A stretch of DNA of 64,000 nt, from the NCBI RefSeq assembly GCF_038446665.1, contig NZ_CP151802.1, forward strand, positions 1,364,001 through 1,428,000. Direction: 5' to 3'. Positions 25,437 to 33,658 of this stretch are shown here, one piece after another. Under the pieces are notes generated by a model. The model saw only the letters and a program-made list of their open reading frames with translations. It made no database searches and had not been told where the DNA came from. The stretch's first letter is position 1; each line of letters opens with the position of its first letter. The position numbers were made by a program, and so were the translations under genes. Source of the stretch: Lysobacter sp. FW306-1B-D06B (lineage in GTDB: Bacteria; Pseudomonadota; Gammaproteobacteria; Xanthomonadales; Xanthomonadaceae).

Positions 25437-26915
25437 ATGAACAACACTTCCGAAACGTTGTCTGTCACCGAGAAGGTCGGCTACAGCCTCGGCGACCTCG
25501 CCGCGAACCTGATCTTCCAGACGCTGGTGACGTTCCTTGCGTTCTTCTACACCGACGTCTACCGCATTCCCGCGGCGACGGCGGCCACCATCATCTTCAT
25601 CGGCGGCATGCTCGGCGCATTCGTGTTCACGCCGATCATCGGCATCGCGGCCGACCGCACCAACACGCGCTGGGGCAAGTTCCGGCCGTGGATCCTGTGG
25701 ACGGCGATCCCGTTCGGTGTGTTCTCGCTGCTGGCCTTCAGCACGCCCGATCTCGCACCGGGCGCGAAGGTCGCCTACGCGATGGGCACCTACACGCTGC
25801 TGGTGCTGATCTACGCGGCCAACAACCTGCCGTACTCGGCGCTCAGCGGCGTGCTCACCGGGTCCATGGCGCAGCGCAACAGCCTGTCGTCGTACCGCTT
25901 CGTCGCGGTGATGGTCGCGCAGTTCGTCATCCAGGCGCTGCTGCTGCCGCTGGTGCTGATCCTCGGCGACGGCGACAAGGTGCGCGGCTTCCACAACACG
26001 ATGATGCTGTTCGCCGTCGTCGGCACCGTGTTCTTCCTGATCACCTTCTTCACCACGAAGGAGCGCATCGTCCCGGCGCCGGAGCAGAAGTCCAGCGTGC
26101 GCCAGGACCTGACCGACCTCGCGCGCAACCGGCCGTGGGTGGTGATGCTGATGCTGACCATCCTGGTGTTCATGACGCTCGCGCTGAAGGGCGGCATGTA
26201 CGTGTACTACTTCAAGTACTACCTGAGCGAGCCGCACCTGGCGGCGTTCCTCGAACAGGTCGGCTTCAACGGCTTCATCGCCGGCTTGAACTCGGTGCTC
26301 ACCGGCGTCGGCCTGACCGAGTTCCAGTGGCCCAAGGACGCGCCGACCTCCGCGCTGAGCCTGTTCAATGCCGGCGGCATCATCTTCATGATCATCGGCA
26401 TCGGCTTCTCCAAGCGTCTGGCCGACCGCTTCGGCAAGCGCGACGTCTTCGGCGGCGCGCTGCTGGTCTCCACGCTGTTCATGCTGGCGTTCTTCGTGTT
26501 TCCGCCGCAGGCGACGTGGGTGGTGTTCACCTCGCAGATCCTGCACGGCTTCTTCTACGGCATCACCATTCCGCTGTTGTGGGCGATGATCGCGGACGTG
26601 GCCGACTACTCCGAATGGAAGAACCACCGTCGCGCCACCGCCATCATCTTCTCGGCGATGCTGTGCGGACTGAAGATCGGCCTCAGCGTCGGCGGCGCCT
26701 CGGTGGCGGGCATCCTCGCCTACTACGGCTACAACGCGGACGCAGCGGCACAGGCGCCGCAGACCGTGGACGGCATCCGCCTGGCGGTCAGCCTCTACGC
26801 CTCGCTGCCGTTCCTGCTGTGCGTGGCGCTGCTGTTCCTTTACGAAATCAACAAGCCGATGGAATCGCGCATCGAACAGGAACTCACCGCGCGCCGTGCC
26901 GGCGCGGTGTCCTGA
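25437..26915 (+). CDS. GPH-family sugar:cation symporter
   Basis: A 492-residue inner-membrane protein with about 12 segments. LSVTEKVGYSLGDLAANLIF at the N-terminus, ADRTNTRWGKFRPWIL after the second segment and ADVADYSEWKNHRRATAI in the cytoplasmic loop are signatures of the glycoside-pentoside-hexuronide family (XylP, XynB-like carriers, MelB). It would carry xylosides or xylo-oligosaccharides from the periplasm into the cell, where the signal-less GH43 encoded next could act. ATG 25437 is preceded by CAGGGG. It shares the block with the TonB receptor and is the second transport step of the locus. Confidence 0.87.
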   Translation: MNNTSETLSVTEKVGYSLGDLAANLIFQTLVTFLAFFYTDVYRIPAATAATIIFIGGMLGAFVFTPIIGIAADRTNTRWGKFRPWILWTAIPFGVFSLLAFSTPDLAPGAKVAYAMGTYTLLVLIYAANNLPYSALSGVLTGSMAQRNSLSSYRFVAVMVAQFVIQALLLPLVLILGDGDKVRGFHNTMMLFAVVGTVFFLITFFTTKERIVPAPEQKSSVRQDLTDLARNRPWVVMLMLTILVFMTLALKGGMYVYYFKYYLSEPHLAAFLEQVGFNGFIAGLNSVLTGVGLTEFQWPKDAPTSALSLFNAGGIIFMIIGIGFSKRLADRFGKRDVFGGALLVSTLFMLAFFVFPPQATWVVFTSQILHGFFYGITIPLLWAMIADVADYSEWKNHRRATAIIFSAMLCGLKIGLSVGGASVAGILAYYGYNADAAAQAPQTVDGIRLAVSLYASLPFLLCVALLFLYEINKPMESRIEQELTARRAGAVS

Positions 26916-26953
26916 TCCGCACCCGACCTCCACGCAACGCACCGGAGACCCCC

Positions 26954-27979
26954 ATGTCCGACGCATCGCAGCAACCGGAAACCGACGACCTGCAGGCACT
27001 CGCCGCCAGGGCGATCTCGCAGCCGCTGGTCACGCACATCTACACGGCCGATCCGTCGGCGCACGTCTTCGAGGGCAAGCTGTACATCTACCCCTCGCAC
27101 GACATCGACGCGGGCATTCCCTTCGACGACGACGGCTCGCACTTCGGCATGGAGGACTACCACGTCCTGCGCATGGATTCGCCCGATGGCATCGCGGTGG
27201 ACTGCGGCGTCGCGCTGCACGTCAAGGACGTGAAGTGGGCGCAGCGGCAGATGTGGGCGCCCGATGCGGCGACGAAGGACGGCAGGTACTACCTGTACTT
27301 CCCGGCCAAGCGCGCCGACGGCGTCTTCCAGATCGGCGTGGCGGTGGGCGATCGGCCGGAAGGGCCGTTCGTGCCGGAGCTGGAGGCGATCGGCGGCAGT
27401 TACTCGATCGACCCGGCGGTGTTCACCGATGCCGACGGCGAAAGCTACATGTACTTCGGTGGCCTCTGGGGCGGGCAGTTGCAGAAGTACCGCGACAACG
27501 CCTACAACGCGACGCACGAGGAGCCGGGCGACTCCGAAGCCGCGCTCGGCCCGAAGGTCGCGCGCCTGAGCGCCGACATGAAGGAGTTCGCCGAGGCGCC
27601 GCGCGAAGTGCTCATCCTCGACGGGAACGGCGAGCCGCTGCGCGCCGGCGACCACGACCGCCGTTTCTTCGAGGCCTCGTGGTTGCACAAGTTCGGCGGC
27701 AAGTACTACTTCTCGTACTCCACCGGCAACACGCATTTCCTGTGCTATGCGACGGGCGACAGTCCGTACGGACCGTTCACCTATCAGGGCCGCATCCTGT
27801 CGCCGGTGGTGGGCTGGACCACGCATCACTCGATCGCGCAGTTCAACGGGCAGTGGTACCTGTTCTATCACGACTCCATTCTTTCCGGCGGCGTGACGCA
27901 CCTGCGTTCGGTGAAGGTCGCTCCGCTGCATCACGAGGCCGACGGGCGCATCCGCACGATCGATCCCTATGGCGCCTGA
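26954..27979 (+). CDS. Cytoplasmic GH43 glycosidase
   Basis: The protein has 341 residues and no signal peptide. It is a single five-bladed GH43 domain: the base Asp in ADPSAHVF (about residue 35), the modulating Asp in YSIDPAVFTD and the acid Glu in FFEASWLHKFG. It belongs to the short GH43 group near beta-xylosidases and alpha-arabinofuranosidases and lacks the C-terminal domain of the GH43 at 3394-5211. It probably cleaves xylose or arabinose from imported oligosaccharides. The ATG follows CGGAGA. Upstream in-frame sequence back to 25688 is a shadow of the symporter gene. Confidence 0.87.
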   Translation: MSDASQQPETDDLQALAARAISQPLVTHIYTADPSAHVFEGKLYIYPSHDIDAGIPFDDDGSHFGMEDYHVLRMDSPDGIAVDCGVALHVKDVKWAQRQMWAPDAATKDGRYYLYFPAKRADGVFQIGVAVGDRPEGPFVPELEAIGGSYSIDPAVFTDADGESYMYFGGLWGGQLQKYRDNAYNATHEEPGDSEAALGPKVARLSADMKEFAEAPREVLILDGNGEPLRAGDHDRRFFEASWLHKFGGKYYFSYSTGNTHFLCYATGDSPYGPFTYQGRILSPVVGWTTHHSIAQFNGQWYLFYHDSILSGGVTHLRSVKVAPLHHEADGRIRTIDPYGA

Positions 27980-28781
27980 TGCGGCGATGGAACGACTTGC
28001 GCCGGGCCCGCTGATCACGCTGGCCCGAGGCGCGGTATCGGTGGACATCGCGCCGCAAGCGGGCGGGCGCATCGCGCAGATCCGCCTCGACGGTGTCGAA
28101 CAGCTTGCCGGCTACCGCGACGACAACGCGGCGATGATCGCGTGGGGTTCGTACCCGATGGTGCCGTGGGCCGGGCGCGTGCGGCAGGGCGAATTCGCGT
28201 TCGAGGGCGAACCGCGCCGGCTCGCGATCAACCTGGGGCGACACGCGATCCACGGTGTCGGCTTCGCGCTGCCCTGGCGCGTGGATGCGCAATCGCAGCA
28301 CCACGTCGAACTGTCGCTGGCGTTGCCGCAGGACGAACGCTGGCCGTTCGGCGGTATCTGCCGGCAGCGAATCGAAGTCGAAGAAGGCAGTGTGCGCATG
28401 ACGCTGTCGGTAACCGCCGGTGCGCACGCCTTGCCGGCGGAACTGGGCTGGCATCCTTGGTTCCTCAAGCCGGAACGGCTGGAGTTCACGCCGAGCCAGT
28501 GGTATCCGCGCGACGCGGACGGCATGGCGACGCGTCCGCTCGCGCCACCTCCGCCGGGCCCGTGGGACGACTGCTTCCTCAACGACGCACCCGCGGTGCT
28601 GCATCGCGACGGTCGCCGCATCACGCTGACCTCCGACTGCGTGCACTGGGTCGTCTACGACATGCCCGAGCGCACGACCTGCGTGGAGCCGCAGAGCGGT
28701 CCGCCCGATGCGTTCAACCTGGAGCCGCGCACGCTGGCGCCGGGGCAGACGCTGGAGCGCTGGTTCCGCATTGCGTTCTGA
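27969..28781 (+). CDS. Aldose 1-epimerase family protein
   Basis: A 270-residue GalM-like protein of the shorter YeaD/aldose epimerase group. WGSYPMVPWAGRVRQGEF, NLGRHAIHGVGF (His base region), ELGWHPWFLK and CVEPQSGPPDAFN (catalytic Glu) follow the family order. It would interconvert alpha and beta anomers of xylose or oligosaccharides released by retaining and inverting hydrolases. The ATG at 27969 overlaps the GH43 end by 11 bases; ATG 27987, 18 bases on, is also possible. It is probably the last gene of the receptor block, as a small GAGAAGGG-type hairpin repeat follows. Confidence 0.82.
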   Translation: MAPDAAMERLAPGPLITLARGAVSVDIAPQAGGRIAQIRLDGVEQLAGYRDDNAAMIAWGSYPMVPWAGRVRQGEFAFEGEPRRLAINLGRHAIHGVGFALPWRVDAQSQHHVELSLALPQDERWPFGGICRQRIEVEEGSVRMTLSVTAGAHALPAELGWHPWFLKPERLEFTPSQWYPRDADGMATRPLAPPPPGPWDDCFLNDAPAVLHRDGRRITLTSDCVHWVVYDMPERTTCVEPQSGPPDAFNLEPRTLAPGQTLERWFRIAF

Positions 28782-28787
28782 CGACTG

Positions 28788-28816
28788 AAGCCCTTCTCCC
28801 GCAAGCGGGAGAGGGG
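28788..28816. repeat. CTTCTCCCGCAAGCGGGAGAGG hairpin repeat
   Basis: CCCTTCTCCCGCAAGCGGGAGAGGGG is a hairpin seven bases after the epimerase stop, in the gap before motA. It is related to the CCTCCCC-type elements near 9.8-10.0 kb and may end the receptor-block message. Confidence 0.75.
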
Positions 28817-28884
28817 AGCATCAGTGCGGAACTCAATCCTCCGCGAACCGTGCCGTTAACCCTTCTGGGGTTTCGGGGCGTCCA

Positions 28885-29739
28885 ATGTTCATCATCATCG
28901 GTTTCATCGTCGTGCTCGGCAGCGTGCTGGGCGGTTACGTGCTGGCGCACGGAAAGCTCGGTGCGCTGTGGCAGCCCTACGAACTGCTGATCATCGGCGG
29001 CGCAGCGTTCGGCGCGTTCCTGGTCGCCAATCCGATCAAGGTGGTGAAGGCCTGTGCCGCGGGCGTGCCGCGCCTGCTCAAGGGCACGCATTACAAGAAG
29101 AGCGACTACGTCGACATCCTCGCCATGCTCTACGACGTGCTGATGAAGGCGCGCCGCGAAGGCATGATGGGCATCGAGCGCGACGTCGACGATCCCGCCG
29201 CCAGCGAGTTGTTCGGGAAGTACCCGAAACTGCAGGCCGACAAACGCCTGATGGAATTCACCACCGACTGCCTGCGCCTGATGGTCAGCGGCAACTTCGA
29301 GCCGCACGAGCTCGAACAGGTGCTCGACATCGAGCTGGAAACGCACACCAAGGAAGCCAGCGAGCCGGCGCACGCGTTGCAGGTGCTGGCCGATTCGCTG
29401 CCGGGTTTCGGCATCGTCGCGGCGGTGCTGGGCATCGTGATCACGATGGCCTCCATCGGCGGCGAAGCGGCGGAGATCGGCAAGCACGTCGCCGGTGCCC
29501 TGGTCGGCACGTTCCTGGGCATCCTGCTGGGCTACGGTTTCGTCGGCCCGCTCGCGGCGGCGATGCAGCACCACGCGCACGAAGAAGCCAAGGCCTTCGA
29601 GATCATCAAGATGGCGCTGGTGTCGAGCCTGCGCGGCTATTCGCCGAGCGTGGCGGTGGAGTTCGCGCGCAAGCTGCTGTTCTCCGACACGCGCCCGGCC
29701 TTCGCCGACCTGGACGCGCACCTGCGCGCAAAGCGCTGA
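28885..29739 (+). CDS. motA: Flagellar motor stator protein MotA
   Basis: A 284-residue protein with four membrane segments: two at the N-terminus (IIIGFIVVLGSVLGGYVLA and the next), then a cytoplasmic domain with KARREGMMGIERDV, and two more at about residues 170-225 (LPGFGIVAAVLGIVITM). The conserved cytoplasmic charged residues and the Pro near DSLPGFG match proton-type MotA. It forms the stator ring with MotB, whose gene starts one base after this stop. No other flagellar genes are nearby, so this is a detached stator locus. Confidence 0.93.
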   Translation: MFIIIGFIVVLGSVLGGYVLAHGKLGALWQPYELLIIGGAAFGAFLVANPIKVVKACAAGVPRLLKGTHYKKSDYVDILAMLYDVLMKARREGMMGIERDVDDPAASELFGKYPKLQADKRLMEFTTDCLRLMVSGNFEPHELEQVLDIELETHTKEASEPAHALQVLADSLPGFGIVAAVLGIVITMASIGGEAAEIGKHVAGALVGTFLGILLGYGFVGPLAAAMQHHAHEEAKAFEIIKMALVSSLRGYSPSVAVEFARKLLFSDTRPAFADLDAHLRAKR

Positions 29740-29740
29740 C

Positions 29741-30715
29741 ATGAGCGCCAAGCCGCGCCCGCTGGTCATCCTGCGACCCGTCAAGCGCGTGGCCGCGGGG
29801 CATCACGGCGGCGCGTGGAAGGTGGCCTACGCCGACTTCGTCACCGCGATGATGGCGTTCTTCCTGGTGATGTGGCTGGTCGGCATCGCCGACAAGCAGC
29901 AGCGCGCCGCGATTTCCGAGTACTTCAAGAATCCCAGCGCCGTCGTCGGCAAATCGCTCAAGCCTGCGCCGGGCGCCAACGGGCCGGGCGGCGCGGCCGA
30001 TCGCCTGATTCCCACCACCAGCGTCGTCGCAGTCGCCGGCGGACACGGCGCCGAATTCGGCGCGCGCGAGCCGATGAAGCTGACGCCGCAGCAAGCCAAG
30101 GCGGCCGCACGCGCGGAGGAACAGCGCCGGCTGGACGCGCTCAAGCGCGCGCTGGAAGAGGCGGTGGAACGCAGCCAGGCGCTGGCGCCGTTCAAGGACC
30201 AGCTGATGATCGACCTGACGCCCGAGGGGCTGCGCATCCAGATCGTCGATCGCCAGAACCGGCCGATGTTCGACACCGCCAGCGCACGTCTGAAGGACTA
30301 CGCGCACACGCTGCTGGGCGAGATGGGCGGACTGCTCAACGACGGCCACCATCGCATCGCGCTCAGCGGCCACACCGACGAGGTGCCGTTCCACCGCATC
30401 GGCGGCTACGGCAACTGGGAGCTGTCGGCCGAACGCGCCAACGCCGCGCGCCGCGCACTGGTGGAGGGCGGGCTGGAAGAAGGCCGCATCTCGCGCGTGG
30501 TCGGCCTGGCCGCGTCGGTGCCGTTCGACAAGACCCAGCCGAACGCGCCGATCAACCGCCGCATCAGCATCGTCGTGCTGAATCCCGAGGCCGAGAACGT
30601 GCCGCCGGCCGACAGCCTGCCGGGCACGGGCGCGCCGGCGCCGGGCGCCTTGCCCCAGGTCGCCCCGATCAGCGTTGCCCAGGCCTCGGCGTCCGAAGTT
30701 CACGGAAGCGGCTGA
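29741..30715 (+). CDS. motB: Flagellar motor stator protein MotB
   Basis: A 324-residue protein. The N-terminal segment HHGGAWKVAYADFVTAMMAF holds the conserved proton-conducting Asp in YADFVTAMMAFF, followed by one transmembrane helix. After a linker of about 100 residues, the C-terminal OmpA-like domain has LSGHTDEVPF (about 207) and a NRRISIVVL end for peptidoglycan binding. A proline- and alanine-rich tail follows. ATG 29741 immediately follows the motA stop. The in-frame region before it is shadow of motA. It anchors the stator to the cell wall. Confidence 0.93.
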   Translation: MSAKPRPLVILRPVKRVAAGHHGGAWKVAYADFVTAMMAFFLVMWLVGIADKQQRAAISEYFKNPSAVVGKSLKPAPGANGPGGAADRLIPTTSVVAVAGGHGAEFGAREPMKLTPQQAKAAARAEEQRRLDALKRALEEAVERSQALAPFKDQLMIDLTPEGLRIQIVDRQNRPMFDTASARLKDYAHTLLGEMGGLLNDGHHRIALSGHTDEVPFHRIGGYGNWELSAERANAARRALVEGGLEEGRISRVVGLAASVPFDKTQPNAPINRRISIVVLNPEAENVPPADSLPGTGAPAPGALPQVAPISVAQASASEVHGSG

Positions 30716-30794
30716 TACCTCCTCCTTTGCACTGGACGGCGGAAACCCTTGCCGGTACGGTCGTGGACTTTCGACCAGGGCAAGGGGTAAGGGA

Positions 30795-31277
30795 ATGCTC
30801 AAGACCGTCGTTTTCACGCTGGCGCTCGCGGTGTCCGCGACGCTTCCGATCGCGTCCGCCAACGATGTCCATCCGAACCTGGACGCCAACGCGATCCTCA
30901 CCCAGCAGCACCAGATCCGCACCGAGGTCGAGCAGCGCAGCGGCCGCTACAAGGACCTTCCCGCGGCCGAGCGCGAATCCCTGCTGCGCGAGCAGGACAA
31001 GGTGTTCACCCTGCTGCGCGACCGTGCGGCCATCACCGACCTGCCCGAGTCGGACCGCATCGTCGTGTTCAATTCGCTGGAATCGATCTCGGCCATCGTC
31101 AATCGCGCGCCGGAAGAGAAGCTGGTCTGCGAGCGCACGCGCAAGGTCGGCAGCAACCGCACCGAGACCGTGTGCATGACGGCCGCCGAACGTGCCGCCC
31201 GCCGCGACGCCGCCTCCAAGATGGCCGACCGCAACGCCGCGTGCATGCGTTCCGGTGACAGCTGCGTGGGGTTCTGA
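30795..31277 (+). CDS. Small secreted protein with two-cysteine GS motif
   Basis: The protein has 160 residues and a signal peptide ending at IASAN (about residue 23). The middle (HQIRTEVEQRSGRYKDLP to LESISAIV) is charged and helical. The C-terminal third has LVCERTRKVGSNRTETVCMTAAERAARR in two parts, LVCERTRKVGSNRTE and VCMTAAERAAR, that is Cys-x(12-13)-Cys around a Gly-Ser; two more cysteines are near the end. The same layout occurs in the product of 41346-41669. I do not recognise a function. AAGGGGTAAGGGA provides a ribosome site. It follows motB but lies behind an 80-base gap and is probably separate. Confidence 0.75.
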   Translation: MLKTVVFTLALAVSATLPIASANDVHPNLDANAILTQQHQIRTEVEQRSGRYKDLPAAERESLLREQDKVFTLLRDRAAITDLPESDRIVVFNSLESISAIVNRAPEEKLVCERTRKVGSNRTETVCMTAAERAARRDAASKMADRNAACMRSGDSCVGF

Positions 31278-31282
31278 GGGAC

Positions 31283-31310
31283 GGTCATCCCCGCGCAGAC
31301 GGGAATGACG
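31283..31310. repeat. Single-arm TTCCCGC-type repeat (degenerate)
   Basis: GTCATCCCCGCGCAGACGGGAATGACGG is one imperfect arm of the inverted repeat family found at 3430, 5266, 8084, 15101 and 16685. It lies just after the stop of the secreted protein gene. Confidence 0.7.
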
Positions 31311-31424
31311 GCTTCGTGGGGGCGTCTGGGGCGACCCCCAAACCGCAATCGCATCACATGGCCCGGGACGGGCAGGGGACTATGATCGGGCGGCATGCCC
31401 GACACCCCCACCGGAGACCCGACC

Positions 31425-31634
31425 ATGAGCGAGCACGTCTACAAGCACCTGGAGCTGACCGGTTCGTCGAAGACCAGCACCGACGACGCGATCCGCAAGG
31501 CGATCGAACGCGCCTCGCAGACGGTGCGCAACATCAAGTGGTTCTGCGTGCAGGACGTGCGCGGCCACGTCGAGGATGGAAAGGTCGCGCACTGGCAGGT
31601 GACGATCAAGGTCGGCTTCACCCTCGACGAATGA
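31425..31634 (+). CDS. Dodecin flavin-binding protein
   Basis: A 69-residue protein from ATG 31425, with GGAGA upstream; a possible ATG at 31395 would add ten non-conserved residues. VYKHLELTGSS, DAIRKAIERASQTVRNIKWF and WQVTIKVGFTLDE follow the dodecin fold of one helix on a three-stranded sheet. Dodecins form hollow dodecamers that store flavin or coenzyme A. The gene stands alone and ends in a bidirectional hairpin shared with the response regulator gene that reads toward it. Confidence 0.93.
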   Translation: MSEHVYKHLELTGSSKTSTDDAIRKAIERASQTVRNIKWFCVQDVRGHVEDGKVAHWQVTIKVGFTLDE

Positions 31635-31646
31635 CGTGCCGATGCA

Positions 31647-31672
31647 CGAAGGCCGCCCGCAGGCGGCCTTCG
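31647..31672. terminator. Bidirectional hairpin between dodecin and response regulator genes
   Basis: CGAAGGCCGCC pairs with GGCGGCCTTCG around a four-base loop. It lies between two convergent genes and can end transcription from either side, although the T-runs are short. Confidence 0.7.
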
Positions 31673-31695
31673 CGTCGCATCGCAATCAAGCCCCG

Positions 31696-32469
31696 TCAGT
31701 GCAGGCCGACCACCGCAGGCGGTGCCGCGAAGCGGTTCTGCGCGGCGACGGTCGGCGCGACCTCGTGCACTTCCGTGCCGGACAGATCGGCGATCTTGTA
31801 GCCAGCGGTCTGCATGGTGTGCAGCAGCGGGTTGTCGAACGGCCGGTCGATGCTCTTGCGCAGGTTGTAGAGGTGGCTGCGCAGCGTGTCCGAATCGGGC
31901 GACTCGCCCTTCCAGATCTCGCGCTCGATCTCCTGCCGCGACACCACGCGCGGCGATTCGCGCATCAGGATGCTCAGCAGCTGGAAGCCCGTCGGCGACA
32001 GGCGCAGTTCCAGCCCGGCGCGGTGCACGGTCATCGCTTCCGGGTCGAGCACCAGATCGGCCACACGCAGCGCACCGCCGCCCATGGCCTTGCGCCCACG
32101 GCGGATCAGCACCGCGATGCGCGCCTCCAGTTCCTGAATGGCGAAGGGCTTGGTCAGGTAGTCGTCCGCGCCGGCTTCCAGCCCGGTGACCTTGTCGTCG
32201 AGCGTGTCGCGCGCGGTGAGCATCAGCACCGGCGTGGAGCGGCGCTGCTCGGAACGGATGCGCCGGCACACGTCCAGGCCGTCCAGGCGCGGCAGCGTGC
32301 GGTCCAGGATGATCGCGTCGTAGGTGTTCTCGGCCGTCAGGCGCAGCGCGTCGGCGCCATCGCGTGCGAAATCGACTTCGTAGCCGCGGCCCTCTAGGAA
32401 CTCGCCGACCATTTCCGCGATGGCCATGTGGTCTTCGACGATGAGGATGAGTCCGCCGTTGTTCTTCAT
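31696..32469 (-). CDS. OmpR-family response regulator without adjacent kinase
   Basis: A 257-residue protein with a receiver domain (VEDHM acidic pocket, phosphoacceptor Asp56 in AIILDRTLP, Lys in YLTKPF) and a C-terminal winged helix (LRLSPTGFQLLSILM, DSDTLRSHLYNLRKSID, TMQTAGYKI). ATG 32469 has GGAGG upstream. No histidine kinase gene adjoins it, so its partner must be elsewhere. The tail after the winged helix (about 25 residues, rich in Ala and Val) is longer than usual. Targets cannot be read from the sequence. Confidence 0.9.
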   Translation of the reverse strand: MKNNGGLILIVEDHMAIAEMVGEFLEGRGYEVDFARDGADALRLTAENTYDAIILDRTLPRLDGLDVCRRIRSEQRRSTPVLMLTARDTLDDKVTGLEAGADDYLTKPFAIQELEARIAVLIRRGRKAMGGGALRVADLVLDPEAMTVHRAGLELRLSPTGFQLLSILMRESPRVVSRQEIEREIWKGESPDSDTLRSHLYNLRKSIDRPFDNPLLHTMQTAGYKIADLSGTEVHEVAPTVAAQNRFAAPPAVVGLH

Positions 32470-32780
32470 GATGCCTCCGATAGGTGCGTGAAGGCTGCGA
32501 ATCCGGCCGTGAAAACGACGTGAGCGGTGGCTGTATGCGATGGATGGAGGCTCGCGGTGTCGCGGCCGGCCCCGTTGCTCCCGGAAAGGCTCGATCGTCA
32601 TTCCCGCCTTCGCGGGAATGACGGACTGTTTTTTCGCCACTGCGCGATCGATCGCCTGACCGAGCCCCGTCGTCGCCCGAGCCTTGAATCCCATTCAATA
32701 CAGCCTTGCCGAACCGTCGCTTTTTCAAGGCATGCCCGCGCACTAACGTGGACGCACATCGAACGACAGGGAGTCTTGCC
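32470..32780. other. Intergenic region with one repeat arm
   Basis: This divergent 311-base gap contains the response regulator ribosome site, one repeat arm at 32596-32623, and an AT-richer stretch before the small gene at 32781. No further coding sequence or RNA gene was recognised. Confidence 0.6.
32596..32623. repeat. Single-arm TTCCCGC-type repeat
   Basis: CGTCATTCCCGCCTTCGCGGGAATGACG is a near-perfect hairpin and one arm of the family found in pairs elsewhere in the window. Confidence 0.85.
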
Positions 32781-32996
32781 ATGAACCTCTATTCCGGATT
32801 GCTGTTCCTGCACGGCCATGTTGCCGACGCCGACCTGGCGCGCTCGCTGGCCGGCGTCGAAGAGCCGGTGCCGCGCAAGGAAGAACGCGACACCGCGCGC
32901 GTGGAATGCGGTGACGGCCCGCGCCGTCGCTCCAGTTTCCACAACCATGCGGTGTCGTTCGTCTGCGGCACCACGGCGCTGTCGCCATTCCGTTGA
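32781..32996 (+). CDS. Small hypothetical protein
   Basis: A 71-residue protein starting at ATG 32781 behind CAGGGAGTC. It begins MNLYSGLLFLHGHVAD and has a charged middle (PRKEERDTARVE) and a C-terminus with one cysteine. There is no signal peptide, membrane segment or domain that I recognise. An MNLYSGLLFLHGH-like start is seen in short proteins of this group of bacteria, but this is a weak recollection. It could be a real small gene or a fortuitous frame; the ribosome site and start spacing favour the former. Confidence 0.5.
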   Translation: MNLYSGLLFLHGHVADADLARSLAGVEEPVPRKEERDTARVECGDGPRRRSSFHNHAVSFVCGTTALSPFR

Positions 32997-33041
32997 ACCC
33001 GGCCGCAAGGCACACTGGCGCCCTCACGGGGAGGGCGCCGG

Positions 33042-33596
33042 ATGCATGCGGTCGAACGCTGGTTCGCGGACGGTTTTCAACGACTGCATCCGCGACTGCG
33101 CGAACTGCACCGCCACGGCGGTGAGCTGGAAGGCCTGATCCGCATCGAGTACGGACGCGCCGCCGCCGGTTGGCTGGGGCGACGCATCGCACGCCGCATG
33201 GGCCTGCCGCCGGGACGCGATACCGCACGTCTGCGCGTGCGAATCGCCTCGGATGCGGACGTGCTGCACTGGCACCGCGTCTTCGACGACGCAGACGAAA
33301 TGCCATCGACCTTCGTGCCCGTCGGCGGCTGGCCGTCGGGCTACTGGCGCGAAACGCTCGGCCCGATGCAACTGGCGCTGGCCGTGGAAACGAAGGACGG
33401 CGGATGGCAATGGCGCCCGTGCGCGGCCTGGTGGAACGGCATGCGCGTGCCGCTGGCGCTGCTGCCGCGCGTCGCGGCGGGAAAACGCATCGATCCGGGT
33501 GAAGGCTACGTGTTCGATGTGCGCGTCACGCTGCCGGGGTTGGGCTTGCTGTTCGCGTATTCGGGTCGGTTGAAGTCGCGTTCACTCACGCATTGA
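33042..33596 (+). CDS. DUF4166 domain protein
   Basis: A 184-residue protein. WFADGFQRLHPRLRELHRHGGELEG at the start, LPPGRDTARLRVRIASDAD and WHRVFDD in the middle and GYVFDVRVTLPGLGLLFAYSGRL at the end follow the DUF4166 layout. This domain is often fused to saccharopine-dehydrogenase-like proteins; here it stands alone. There is no signal peptide. The function is unknown. The start codon is ATG with GGAGGG upstream. Confidence 0.75.
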   Translation: MHAVERWFADGFQRLHPRLRELHRHGGELEGLIRIEYGRAAAGWLGRRIARRMGLPPGRDTARLRVRIASDADVLHWHRVFDDADEMPSTFVPVGGWPSGYWRETLGPMQLALAVETKDGGWQWRPCAAWWNGMRVPLALLPRVAAGKRIDPGEGYVFDVRVTLPGLGLLFAYSGRLKSRSLTH

Positions 33597-33658
33597 CCGC
33601 TCACGCCAAAACGACGCAGGCGCGGTGAACCTGCGGGTCCACGCAACGAGGACCCGCC

